NCBI GenBank assembly: GCA_001298575.1
Contig: LJCV01000314.1
Coordinates: 1-41,674, forward strand
Source: Actinobacteria bacterium OK074
GTDB taxonomy: Bacteria; Actinomycetota; Actinomycetes; Streptomycetales; Streptomycetaceae
Direction of reading: 5' to 3'
Length of the DNA: 41,674 nucleotides
A model generated the notes under the pieces. The model worked only from the letters and a program-made list of their open reading frames with translations. It did no database searches and was not told the origin of the DNA. Both the position numbers and the translations under genes were made by a program. How positions within the stretch are numbered: the first letter of the stretch is position 1; every line of letters starts with the position of its first letter. Of the stretch, positions 15,054 through 22,900 are shown one piece after another.

Positions 15054-15806
15054 ATGAAGCTCACCGTCGTCGGCTGCTCGGGGTCGTTCCCGTCCGCGGA
15101 ATCGGCCTGTTCGAGCTACCTGGTCGAGGCCGACGGCTTCCGGCTGCTTCTCGACATGGGCAACGGCGCCCTGGGCGAGTTGCAGCGCCACTGTGGTCTC
15201 TACGACCTGGACGCGATCTTCCTCAGCCATCTGCACGCCGATCACTGCATCGACATGTGCGCCTACTTCGTCGCCCGTTACTACCGCCACGACGGCGGCC
15301 GCTGCGACCCCATCCCGGTCTACGGCCCCGAAGGCACCGAACACCGCCTCACCACGGCCTACGCCGACACTCCCTCCGCCTCCTCCATGAGCGAGGTCTT
15401 CGACTTCCACACGGTCAAGCCGTCCACCTTCGACATCGGCCCCTTCACCGTGCACACGGAACGCGTGGCCCACCCCGTCGAGGCGTACGGCATCCGGGTC
15501 GAACACGACGGCCGGGCGCTGACGTACTCCGGGGACACCGGTGTCAGCGACGCGCTCGTCGAACTCGCCCGCGACACCGACCTGTTCCTGTGCGAGGCCG
15601 CGTTCACCCACGGCAAGGAGGACATCCCCGACCTCCACCTCAACGGCCGCGAGGCCGGCGAGACCGCCGACCGCGCCGGGGCCCGCCGCCTGGTCCTCAC
15701 CCACATCCCCCCGTGGACCGACCCCCAGATCAACCTCATGGACGCCCGCACGGCGTTCGCGGGACCGGTGGAACTGGCGACGCCGAGGAAGTCGTACGAG
15801 ATCTAG
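15054..15806 (+). CDS. Metallo-beta-lactamase-fold hydrolase (RNase Z-like)
   Basis: A 250-residue cytoplasmic enzyme of the metallo-beta-lactamase superfamily. The zinc site is HLHADHCIDM (His59, His61, Asp63, His64), with further ligands in HPVEAYGIRV, YSGDTG and LTHIPPW. The opening MKLTVVGCSGSFPS and overall pattern place it close to the RNase Z/PhnP-like branch, which cleaves phosphodiesters. The substrate is unknown, and the usual RNase Z exosite arm is not evident. GAAAGGA precedes the ATG. Its native promoter may have been displaced by the TnpB element, whose end lies within about 15 bases of the ribosome-binding site. Confidence 0.9.
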   Translation: MKLTVVGCSGSFPSAESACSSYLVEADGFRLLLDMGNGALGELQRHCGLYDLDAIFLSHLHADHCIDMCAYFVARYYRHDGGRCDPIPVYGPEGTEHRLTTAYADTPSASSMSEVFDFHTVKPSTFDIGPFTVHTERVAHPVEAYGIRVEHDGRALTYSGDTGVSDALVELARDTDLFLCEAAFTHGKEDIPDLHLNGREAGETADRAGARRLVLTHIPPWTDPQINLMDARTAFAGPVELATPRKSYEI

Positions 15807-15841
15807 CGTGCGCGTTCGCGGACCTTCCTGACCTGTGCGTT

Positions 15842-15857
15842 ACTGCGAAAAAGCAGT
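15842..15857. promoter_or_regulatory. 16-bp dyad upstream of the PTS EIIB gene
   Basis: ACTGC-GAAAAA-GCAGT is an interrupted dyad 25 bases before the EIIB start. Its ends (ACTG...CAGT) and 16-bp length recall the DasR-responsive element that controls N-acetylglucosamine PTS genes in Streptomyces, but the core differs. It may also be a small terminator for the upstream hydrolase. Confidence 0.3.
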
Positions 15858-15881
15858 CGTATCGGGTCAGGGAGATGAGTG

Positions 15882-16115
15882 ATGAGCACCAAGGCAGAGC
15901 AGATCGTCGCCGGGCTGGGCGGGCTGGACAACATCGAAGAGGCCGCGGGCTGTGTGACCCGGCTGCGGGCCGAGGTCATCGACCCGGCCAAGGTCGACGG
16001 CGCCGCCATCAAGGCCGCGGGCGCCCACGCGGCCGTCCGCAGCGGCAACGCCGTCGAGGTGGTCATCGGTTCGGACGCGGACGCGGTCGCGGCGGAGATC
16101 GAAGACATGATGTAG
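15882..16115 (+). CDS. PTS EIIB domain protein, glucose/N-acetylglucosamine family
   Basis: A 77-residue stand-alone EIIB, which accepts phosphate from EIIA on a cysteine and passes it to the sugar bound by EIIC. Cys24 in EEAAGCVTRLRAEV is the phosphorylation site, and DNIEEAAGC...RLR is the EIIB signature. In other Streptomyces this position, next to rph, carries the N-acetylglucosamine EIIB together with EIIC genes, as I recall. Here neither neighbour is an EIIC, so the partner must lie elsewhere. ATG 15882 follows GGAG with good spacing; a GTG three bases earlier is also possible. Confidence 0.92.
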   Translation: MSTKAEQIVAGLGGLDNIEEAAGCVTRLRAEVIDPAKVDGAAIKAAGAHAAVRSGNAVEVVIGSDADAVAAEIEDMM

Positions 16116-16148
16116 GGGCTGTCAGTGGGGCGGGCTAGGCTCGTCGGC

Positions 16149-16886
16149 ATGTCTCGCATTGACGGCCGTACCCCCGAACAGCTCCGCCCCGTCACCCTCG
16201 AACGTGGCTGGAGCAAGCACGCCGAGGGCTCCGTCCTCGTCTCCTTCGGCGACACGAAGGTCTTCTGCACCGCCTCCGTCACCGAGGGCGTGCCGCGCTG
16301 GCGCAAGGGCAGCGGCGAGGGCTGGGTCACCGCCGAGTACTCCATGCTGCCCCGGGCCACCAACACCCGCGGCGACCGCGAGTCCGTGCGCGGCCGGATC
16401 GGTGGCCGCACCCACGAGATCTCCCGCCTCATCGGCCGCTCGCTGCGCGCCGTCATCGACTACAAGGCGCTCGGCGAGAACACCGTCGTCCTGGACTGCG
16501 ACGTCCTCCAGGCCGACGGCGGCACCCGGACGGCCGCGATCACCGGCGCGTACGTGGCGCTGGCCGACGCGATTGCCTGGGCCCAGGGCAGGAAGATCGT
16601 CAAGGCGGGCCGCAAGCCGCTGACGGGCACGGTCGCCGCGGTGTCGGTGGGCATCGTCGGCGGGCTGCCGCTGCTGGACCTCTGCTACGAGGAAGACGTC
16701 CGCGCCGAGACCGACATGAACGTGGTCTGCACCGGTGACGGCCGCTTCGTCGAGGTCCAGGGCACCGCCGAGGCCGAGCCCTTCGACCGCAAGGAGCTCA
16801 ACGCGCTGCTCGACCTGGCCGCCGCGGGCTGCGAGGACCTCGCGACCATCCAGCGGACGGCCCTGGAGGCCACCCTCTCCGGTTGA
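16149..16886 (+). CDS. rph: Ribonuclease PH
   Basis: RNase PH is a phosphate-dependent 3'-5' exoribonuclease that trims tRNA 3' ends, working as a cytoplasmic hexamer. The 245-residue protein opens MSRIDGRTPEQLRPVTLERGW and contains the typical GSVLVSFGDTKVFCTASV strand. The phosphate-binding block GRTHEISRLIGRSLRAV is intact, as is the DCDVLQADGGTRTAAITGAYVAL active-site region. ATG 16149 is used because family members start at this point; an in-frame start at 16125 adds eight residues. TAGGCT at 16136-16141 lies seven bases before it and no Shine-Dalgarno is visible, suggesting a leaderless mRNA. Confidence 0.97.
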   Translation: MSRIDGRTPEQLRPVTLERGWSKHAEGSVLVSFGDTKVFCTASVTEGVPRWRKGSGEGWVTAEYSMLPRATNTRGDRESVRGRIGGRTHEISRLIGRSLRAVIDYKALGENTVVLDCDVLQADGGTRTAAITGAYVALADAIAWAQGRKIVKAGRKPLTGTVAAVSVGIVGGLPLLDLCYEEDVRAETDMNVVCTGDGRFVEVQGTAEAEPFDRKELNALLDLAAAGCEDLATIQRTALEATLSG

Positions 16887-17057
16887 GCGCCGAAGGCAAA
16901 AGCGAGTTAAAACACACAGGCAACCCAAGGGTTCCGGGCCGCGTTCTTACAGGTACGGGCCTACGGCACGGTCCACGCTCGACGTTCGACGCCGCACGCT
17001 CGACGCATCGGGCCGCGTGCCGTATGCCCGACCAAGACGACCAGAACACAGTGCCCT

Positions 17058-17091
17058 GCGCGCCACCGCACACCAACGTGCGGTGGCGCGC
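17058..17091. other. Perfect 14-bp hairpin before the lipoprotein gene
   Basis: GCGCGCCACCGCAC pairs perfectly with its complement around a six-base loop. It ends only about 12 bases before the ribosome-binding site of the next gene and lies 170 bp after rph. It could terminate the rph transcript or act as a structured 5' leader. Confidence 0.55.
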
Positions 17092-17119
17092 GCCACTCCA
17101 ACGGGGAGGACCCTCGACC

Positions 17120-17533
17120 ATGAACACGCGCCCTCGCCGCCGCCGCATCGCCCTGTTCACCGCGGCCGCCGCCTTCGCCGTGCTGCCGCTGGCGGTCGCC
17201 TGCGACTCCGACGACATCGACAACGTCAGCGACCGCATCGACTGCCTCAAGACCGCGGACGACGTCGCCGACGACATCACCTCCCTCAACGAGGCGATTG
17301 CGGACGCGGCCAACGACCCCTCGCAGGACGCCCGGGACCGTATCGACGAGATCGAGAAGCGGCTCGACAAGGTCGGCGACAAGACCTCCGACTCGGACGT
17401 CAACGACGCCGTCGACAACCTCAACAAGGCGATCAAGGACTACAACAAGGCCATCCTGAACGGCGACACCAACCCCGACTCCAGCGCGATCACGGACGCG
17501 GCGGGCCAGTTCACGAAGGTCTGCACGTCGTAA
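17120..17533 (+). CDS. Small secreted lipoprotein, helical, unknown function
   Basis: I do not recognise a family. The 137-residue product has an Arg-rich N-terminus, a hydrophobic run and the sequence PLAVACDSDD. Cys28 is a likely lipidation site, though AVAC is a weak lipobox. The mature part is acidic, almost wholly predicted alpha-helical with Asp-rich heptad-like repeats, and contains two further cysteines (in RIDCLK and FTKVCTS) that may form a disulfide. The ATG follows GGAGGA. It sits between rph and rdgB but is probably transcribed on its own. Confidence 0.82.
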   Translation: MNTRPRRRRIALFTAAAAFAVLPLAVACDSDDIDNVSDRIDCLKTADDVADDITSLNEAIADAANDPSQDARDRIDEIEKRLDKVGDKTSDSDVNDAVDNLNKAIKDYNKAILNGDTNPDSSAITDAAGQFTKVCTS

Positions 17534-17618
17534 CGGGCAGGCTCGGGTGCGGGGGAGGGGGCCGGGGCTCCCTCCCGCAGGGCCTCAACAGGGCCTCCAC
17601 AGGGCCGATACTGGGGCC

Positions 17619-18221
17619 ATGACCCGCCTGATCCTCGCCACCCGCAACGCCGGGAAGATCACCGAACTGCGGTCGATCCTCACCGCGGCGAACCTTCCCC
17701 ACGACCTGGTCGGCGCCGACGCCTACCCCGACGTCCCCGACGTCAAGGAGACGGGCGTGACGTTCGCCGAGAACGCCCTGCTCAAGGCCCACGCACTGGC
17801 CCGGGCCACCGGACTCCCGGCGGTCGCCGACGACTCCGGGCTCTGCGTCGACGTCCTGGGCGGCGCCCCGGGCATCTTCTCGGCCCGCTGGTCCGGCACC
17901 CACGGCGACGACCGCGCCAACCTCGAACTCCTGCTGGCCCAGCTGTCGGACATCGCCGACGAACACCGCGGCGCCCACTTCGCCTGCGCGGCGGCCCTGG
18001 CCCTGCCGGACGGCACGGAACGCGTGGTCGAGGGCCAACTGGTGGGCACCCTGCGCCACTTCCCGACCGGCACGAACGGCTTCGGCTACGACCCGATCCT
18101 CCAGCCTGCGGGCGAGACACGCACCTGCGCGGAGCTGAGCGCGGCGGAGAAGAACGCGATCAGCCATCGGGGGAAGGCGTTTCGGGGGTTGGTGCCGGTG
18201 GTGCGGGAGTTGCTGGGCTGA
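17619..18221 (+). CDS. rdgB: dITP/XTP pyrophosphatase (RdgB/HAM1)
   Basis: RdgB hydrolyses non-canonical purine nucleoside triphosphates (dITP, ITP, XTP) to monophosphates, keeping them out of nucleic acids. The 200-residue protein starts MTRLILATRNAGKITELRSIL, the family's nucleotide-binding opening. It carries GVTFAENALLKAHALA, ADDSGLCVDVLGGAPGIFSARW, the NGFGYDPIL loop and the SHRGKAFR ending. ATG 17619 is chosen to match that opening. GATACT at 17607-17612 ends six bases before it, suggesting a leaderless transcript. The rph-rdgB neighbourhood is conserved in actinobacteria. Confidence 0.97.
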   Translation: MTRLILATRNAGKITELRSILTAANLPHDLVGADAYPDVPDVKETGVTFAENALLKAHALARATGLPAVADDSGLCVDVLGGAPGIFSARWSGTHGDDRANLELLLAQLSDIADEHRGAHFACAAALALPDGTERVVEGQLVGTLRHFPTGTNGFGYDPILQPAGETRTCAELSAAEKNAISHRGKAFRGLVPVVRELLG

Positions 18222-18267
18222 ATGTCGAAGGGCGCGCCCCGTTGTCGGTGGTGCGCCATTCGCCGAG

Positions 18268-18342
18268 TGGGCCCGGTGGGACTCGAACCCACGACACACC
18301 GGACCTAAACCGGCGCCCTCTAGCCAGCTGGGGTACGGGCCC
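18268..18342 (-). tRNA. tRNA with anticodon UAG (Leu by anticodon), short variable loop
   Basis: On the minus strand a 75-nt cloverleaf folds with a perfect 7-bp acceptor stem (GGGCCCG with CGGGCCC). The anticodon stem is GCCGG/CCGGT with loop TTTAGGT, and the T arm is GTGGG-TTCGAGT-CCCAC. The anticodon is TAG at 18307-18305, which would read CUA/CUN leucine codons. Oddly, the variable loop has only five bases (GTGTC), whereas bacterial leucine tRNAs normally carry a long variable arm. The D arm has a 3-bp stem and a large loop, as in long-arm tRNAs. CCA is not encoded. Identity as a working tRNA-Leu is therefore uncertain. Confidence 0.85.
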
Positions 18343-18447
18343 GCAGCGTGCTCCACTCTACTGTGCGCCGCTACGAGGGCGTACGCGGAGATCGATTCGC
18401 GAAGGTCTTCGTCCTGCTGTGGCAGGACGGGCACGGATACCGCAGAA

Positions 18448-18484
18448 GCGGCCCGCCGCGGACGGTCTCCGCGGTGGGCCGCTC
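18448..18484. terminator. Terminator downstream of bcp
   Basis: A 16-bp stem with a single G-T pair (18448-18463 with 18469-18484) and a five-base loop lies 27 bases after the bcp stop on the minus strand. The 18343-18447 stretch beside it, towards the tRNA, shows no gene. Confidence 0.85.
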
Positions 18485-18511
18485 AAGCGTGGTGTGAGGG
18501 TGAGCGCGTGT

Positions 18512-18979
18512 TCAGACGCCCAGGTCCTTGATGATCTTGGCCACATGGCCCGTCGCCCGCACGTTGTACAGCGCCCGCTCGACCTTGCCCTCCTCGTCCA
18601 CCACGATCGTGGAGCGGATGACACCCAGGTACGTCTTGCCGTAGTTCATCTTCTCGCCGAAGGCGCCGTACGCGTCGAGGACCTTCTTGTCGGGGTCCGC
18701 CAGCAGCGTCACCTTCAGGGACTCCTTCTCGCGGAACTTCGCGAGCTTCGCCGGCTGGTCGGGGGAGATGCCGATGACGTCGTAACCGGCGCCCGCGAGC
18801 AGCTCCAGGTTGTCCGTGAAGTCGCACGCCTGCTTCGTGCAGCCGGGGGTCAGGGCCGCCGGGTAGAAGTAGACGATGACCTTGCGGCCCTTGTGGTCGG
18901 AGAGGGAGACCGCCTTGCCGTCCGCGTCCGGGAGGGTGAACGCGGGGGCGGTGTCGCCGGGCTGGAGTCGCTCGCTCAT
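18512..18979 (-). CDS. bcp: Thioredoxin-dependent peroxiredoxin (Bcp/PrxQ)
   Basis: A 155-residue cytoplasmic peroxidase that reduces hydrogen peroxide and organic hydroperoxides with electrons from thioredoxin. The thioredoxin fold opens LQPGDTAPAFTLPDADG. The active-site stretch FYPAALTPGCTKQACDF holds the peroxidatic Cys47 and, five residues on, resolving Cys52, the arrangement of atypical 2-Cys PrxQ enzymes. GVIRSTIVVDEEGKV matches the later conserved strand with its Arg. GAGGA lies before the ATG. It is divergent from the DUF3618 gene, with a 168-bp intergenic region. Confidence 0.96.
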   Translation of the reverse strand: MSERLQPGDTAPAFTLPDADGKAVSLSDHKGRKVIVYFYPAALTPGCTKQACDFTDNLELLAGAGYDVIGISPDQPAKLAKFREKESLKVTLLADPDKKVLDAYGAFGEKMNYGKTYLGVIRSTIVVDEEGKVERALYNVRATGHVAKIIKDLGV

Positions 18980-19147
18980 CGGTGGAGTCCTCGTGGGTGG
19001 GGGCGGGTTACCCGTCGGAGCCTAGACGAGCCCCGGTACCTGGTGGATGACGGACGGAGTACGGGGGTGCCGTGGGGTGCGTTCCCGTCGAAGCTGACAG
19101 ACTGGCCGGAACAGAACACATGCAGGAACCCACGGAGGAGAAGCGCG

Positions 19148-19486
19148 GTGGCGGACACGTCGAGCACGCCGGACACGAGAACTCCGGCGCAGATCGAGGC
19201 GGACATCAAGCGGCGCCGCGACACGCTGGCCGAGACGCTCGACGAGATCGGCGTCCGCGTCCACCCCAAGACGATCGTCGGCGACGCCAAGGCCAAGGTC
19301 GTCTCCAACATCGACCACACGCTCGGGCGCGCCTACGTCGGCGTCAACAAGGTCGTCAGCGACGTCAAGGGCCAGTTCGTGGACGGTGACGGGGCGCCGC
19401 GGGTCGAGCGGATCGTCCCCGTCGCGCTGCTCGCGGTCGGTGTCGTCGGGCTGCTCGCCCTCGGTACCCGGCGGCGCAAGAGCTGA
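19148..19486 (+). CDS. DUF3618 family membrane protein
   Basis: A 112-residue protein with the DUF3618 signature TPAQIEADIKRRRDTLAETLDEI near residues 13-35. A basic helical stretch follows (AKAKVVSNIDHTLGRAYVGVNKVVSDVKG), then one C-terminal transmembrane helix (about residues 87-106) and a Lys/Arg end. Function is unknown in the family. The GTG at 19148 follows GGAGGAG with seven-base spacing; much longer upstream extension in the same frame runs through the tRNA and is not coding. Confidence 0.9.
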   Translation: MADTSSTPDTRTPAQIEADIKRRRDTLAETLDEIGVRVHPKTIVGDAKAKVVSNIDHTLGRAYVGVNKVVSDVKGQFVDGDGAPRVERIVPVALLAVGVVGLLALGTRRRKS

Positions 19487-19529
19487 CCCGGGCCGGTACG
19501 CGGGCGCCGAAGGCAGGTAGGTTCGGGGC

Positions 19530-19886
19530 GTGAGTGCCAAGCAGGGGAAGCACAGCCCCCATGACGACAAGTTGCCCATCCGCATGCTGCACGACCGCGT
19601 GCTGGTGCGGCAGGACATCGCCGAGGGCGAGCGCCGCTCCGGCGGCGGCATCCTGATCCCCGCGACCGCGGCCGTGGGCCGCCGCCTGGCCTGGGCCGAG
19701 GTCGTCGCCGTCGGACAGAACGTCCGCACCGTGGAGCCGGGCGACCGGGTCCTGTACGACCCCGAGGACCGCGCCGAGGTCGAGGTGCGCGGAGTTCCCT
19801 ACGTCCTGATGCGCGAACGCGACCTGCACGCCGTGGCCGCGGACCGGTTCGAGGGCTCCGAGGACTCGACGGGCCTGTACCTGTAG
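19530..19886 (+). CDS. GroES-like co-chaperonin paralogue
   Basis: A 118-residue protein with the Cpn10 fold signature: LPIRMLHDRVLVRQD at the N-terminus, GGILIPATA in the mobile-loop region, and AEVVAVGQNVRTVEPGDRVLYDPED. It ends with an extra acidic tail beyond the roughly 95-100 residues usual for GroES. No groEL lies nearby, so it is probably a secondary co-chaperonin rather than the main GroES. The GTG start at 19530 has TAGGTT ending six bases upstream and no clear ribosome-binding site, suggesting leaderless initiation. It ends at a strong shared terminator. Confidence 0.9.
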   Translation: MSAKQGKHSPHDDKLPIRMLHDRVLVRQDIAEGERRSGGGILIPATAAVGRRLAWAEVVAVGQNVRTVEPGDRVLYDPEDRAEVEVRGVPYVLMRERDLHAVAADRFEGSEDSTGLYL

Positions 19887-19900
19887 TAACCGTGGGAACG

Positions 19901-19940
19901 GCTGAGGGGCTGGTGGCCATCGAGCCACCAGCCCCTCAGC
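19901..19940. terminator. Bidirectional terminator between GroES-like and PBP genes
   Basis: A perfect 17-bp stem (19901-19917 with 19924-19940) and a six-base loop lie between the convergent genes ending at 19886 and 19955. Confidence 0.93.
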
Positions 19941-19954
19941 TGCTGTCCGAGTCG

Positions 19955-22900
19955 TCAGCCGACCCGTCTGCCCCGCCCGCCGAACGTGGTCGTGCCGCCG
20001 GACGAGGTGCCGTCCGTCGTGCCGCCGTCGGTCGTGGTGCCGGTCGTCCCGCTCGTGGTGCCCGACGACGTGGTGCCGGTGGACGTCGAGCCGTCGGTGG
20101 TCGTCCCGGTGGTGCCGGTGGTGGTGGAGCCGGTGGTACTCGTGGTGCCGCTGGTGGTGGCCCCCGTCGTACCGGTCGTGCCGCCCGTCGTGGTGGTGGT
20201 GCCACCCGTGTCGGTCGTGCCGCCGGTGTCCGTGGTGCCGCCCGTGGTGGGCGTGGCCCCGGTGGTGGCGCCGCCGTCCGTCGGTCCGCCCGTCGTGGTG
20301 GTGGCGCCGGTGGTCGGGGCGCCCGTGGCGGTGCCCGACGAGTCCTGCTGCTCGGCGCCCGCCTGCAGCTTGAGGCTGAAGTTCGGCACCTTCGTGCCCT
20401 TCAGGGCCGCCTTGGTGAACTGCGCCCAGATCTGCGCGGGCGCCCCACCGCCGTTGACGCGCGCCAGACCCATCGCGCCGTACAGGGACTTGTGCGCCCC
20501 CGTGTTCGGGTCCTGGCCCATGACGGAGACGACGGTGGCCAGCGTGGGCGTGTAGCCCGCGAACCAGGCCGCCTGGTCCTCCTCGGCCGTACCGGTCTTG
20601 CCGGCCGCCGGAACGCCCGCCTGGAGCGCGGCGGTCGCCGTACCGGTCTGCACGACGCTCTGCAGGATCGAGGTGGTGGTGTCCGCGGCCTGGCGGCTGA
20701 TCACCTGCTTCTGCACGGTGGTGTCGGGCAGTTTGACGACGTCGTCCTGGCCGTCCCGGGTGACCTTGCTGACCATCGTGTACGTGCCGTGCTTACCGTG
20801 GTTGGCGATCGTCGCGTACGCCTCCGTCATGTCCAGCACGCTCGCGGTGGCCGTACCGAGCGCGATCGACGGGTACGCCTCCAGGTCCGGGGTGTTCGAC
20901 GGCAGCCCGAGGTCGATGGCGGTCTTCTTCACCGTCGACGGGCCGACGTCCACCGCCATCTGCGCGTACACCGCGTTGACGGAGAGGTCGGTGGCCTTGC
21001 GGACCGTGATCGGGCCGTACGACGCCTGGTCCTCGTTCTCCGGCGCGTACGAGCCGCCGCTCCAGCCCTGCACGGGGCGCTTGTCGGTGCCGTCGTAGAT
21101 GGTGTTCGGGGTGATCTTCGTGCCGTTCTGGGTCTCCGAACCGTTCTGGACGGCGGAGGCGAACACGAACGGCTTGAAGGTGGAGCCGACCTGGTAGTCG
21201 CGGCGGGTCGCGTTGTTGACGTACTGCTTGGTGAAGTCGATGCCGCCGTACATCGCGATGACCTTGCCGGTGGACGGGTCGATGGAGACGCCGCCCGCCC
21301 GGACGTAGTTGTCGACCGTGCGGTTCTTCTTGTCGAGCTTCGACATCACCTGGTCGTTCACGGACTTGACGAAGGCGTCCTGCTTGTCCTTCTCCAAGGT
21401 CGTGGTGATGCGGTAGCCGCCGCGGGCCAGGGTGTCCTCGTCGATGATGTCGTTCGAGGTCAGGTAGTCCTTTATGGCCTGGACGAGATAGCCGCGCTGG
21501 CCGGACATGCCGGTGGAGGTGATCGTCTGCTTCGGCTCCGGGAAGGTGATCTTCGCCCGTGCGGAGGCGGTCAGCCACTTCTCCTTGACCATGCCGTCGA
21601 GGACGTAGTTCCAGCGGGCGAGCGCGGCCTTCTTGTTCTCCGGGTGCGCGATGACGTCGTACTCGCTGGGCGCGTTCAGCAGCGCGGCGAGGTAGGCGCC
21701 CTGGCCCGCCGTCAGATCGGTGGCGTCAACGCCGTAGTACGCCTGCGCGGCGGCCTGGATGCCGTACGCGTTGCGGCCGAAGTAGCTGGTGTTGAGGTAG
21801 CCCTCGAGGATGTCGTTCTTGCTCTTCTCCCGGTCCAGCTTGACCGAGATGAACAGCTCCTTGATCTTGCGGGTGACCGTCTGTTCCTGCGCCAGGTAGT
21901 AGTTCTTGACGTACTGCTGGGTGATCGTGGAGCCGGACTGCGTGCCCTTGCCGCTGGCGGTGTTCCAGGCGGCGCGGACCATCGCCTTCAGGTCGATGGC
22001 GGGCTCGGTGTAGAAGTCGCGGTCCTCGGCGGCGAGCACCGAGTGCTGGGCGTCCTTGGAGATCTGCGCGAGGGTCACGTTCTCGCGGTTGACCTCGCCG
22101 TCCCGGGCGAGCTGGGTGCCGTCCGCGTACAGGTACACGTTGCTCTGCTTGGTCGCCGCCGCGTTCGCCGCGGGGATCTTGACCATGTTGTAGCCGACGG
22201 CGAGCGCCCCTATGACCGCGAGACAGCACAGGAGGAAGGCGCCGAGGAGCATCCGCCAGGTGGGGACGAGCCGCCGCCAGCCTTTGCGCTTCGCCTTACG
22301 GGCGGCTTTTTTGGCGGCTCGGCGTTCTTTGCGGGTGGGTGGGGTGGTGGGGGTTTCGGGGGTGGTGGGAATGGTGGGGGCTGTGGGGGTGCCGAGTGCC
22401 TGGGTGGCGGCGGTGGTGGCTGCTCCGGCCGCTCCGGCTGCTCCGGCCGCGGTGGCGCCGGTTGCGGCGGGGGCCTGGGGGAGGGTGACCCGGGGGGCGG
22501 CGGGGGCCTGGGACGACGGTTTGGTGTCCTTGGCGGCCGTGGGGTTCTTGGCGTCCTTGGGGACCGCCGCGATCCGCATGGTCTCTTCGGGGCCGGGGGC
22601 ACCGGACTTGGGGCCCTTGTCGCCGTTATCGCCGTTGCCGCTCTTGCCCGTCTTGGGCAGGGCGGCGATCTGCATGGTTTCTTCGGGGTTCGGCTTGGCG
22701 TCGCCGGTGGGGCTCGGTTCGGCGTCGCCTGAGCCGGGCCTGGCGTCGCCGGAGTCGGCGGTGCCGGGCTTGGCGTCGTCGCCCGAGTCGGGCCTCTTGA
22801 ACGTGTCGCCTTCGGGGTCCTTGCCCCCTACGGGTTCCTTCTCCCGCTCCTGCGTCTTCCCTTGCTCCTCCGTCGCCTCTGCTGCTCCCGCTGCTTCACC

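Noticed and set aside
18242..19147. Extension of the DUF3618 frame upstream through the tRNA
   Set aside because: The translated part includes the typical false peptide GTRTHDTPDLNRRPLA produced by reading a tRNA gene; the GGAGGAG-preceded GTG at 19148 is the real start.
19892..22732. A 946-codon open frame on the plus strand opposite the PBP gene
   Set aside because: It is the antisense of the PBP, Gly/Val/Arg-rich without recognisable domains, and arises from GC-rich codon use. The minus-strand frame carries all PBP catalytic motifs.
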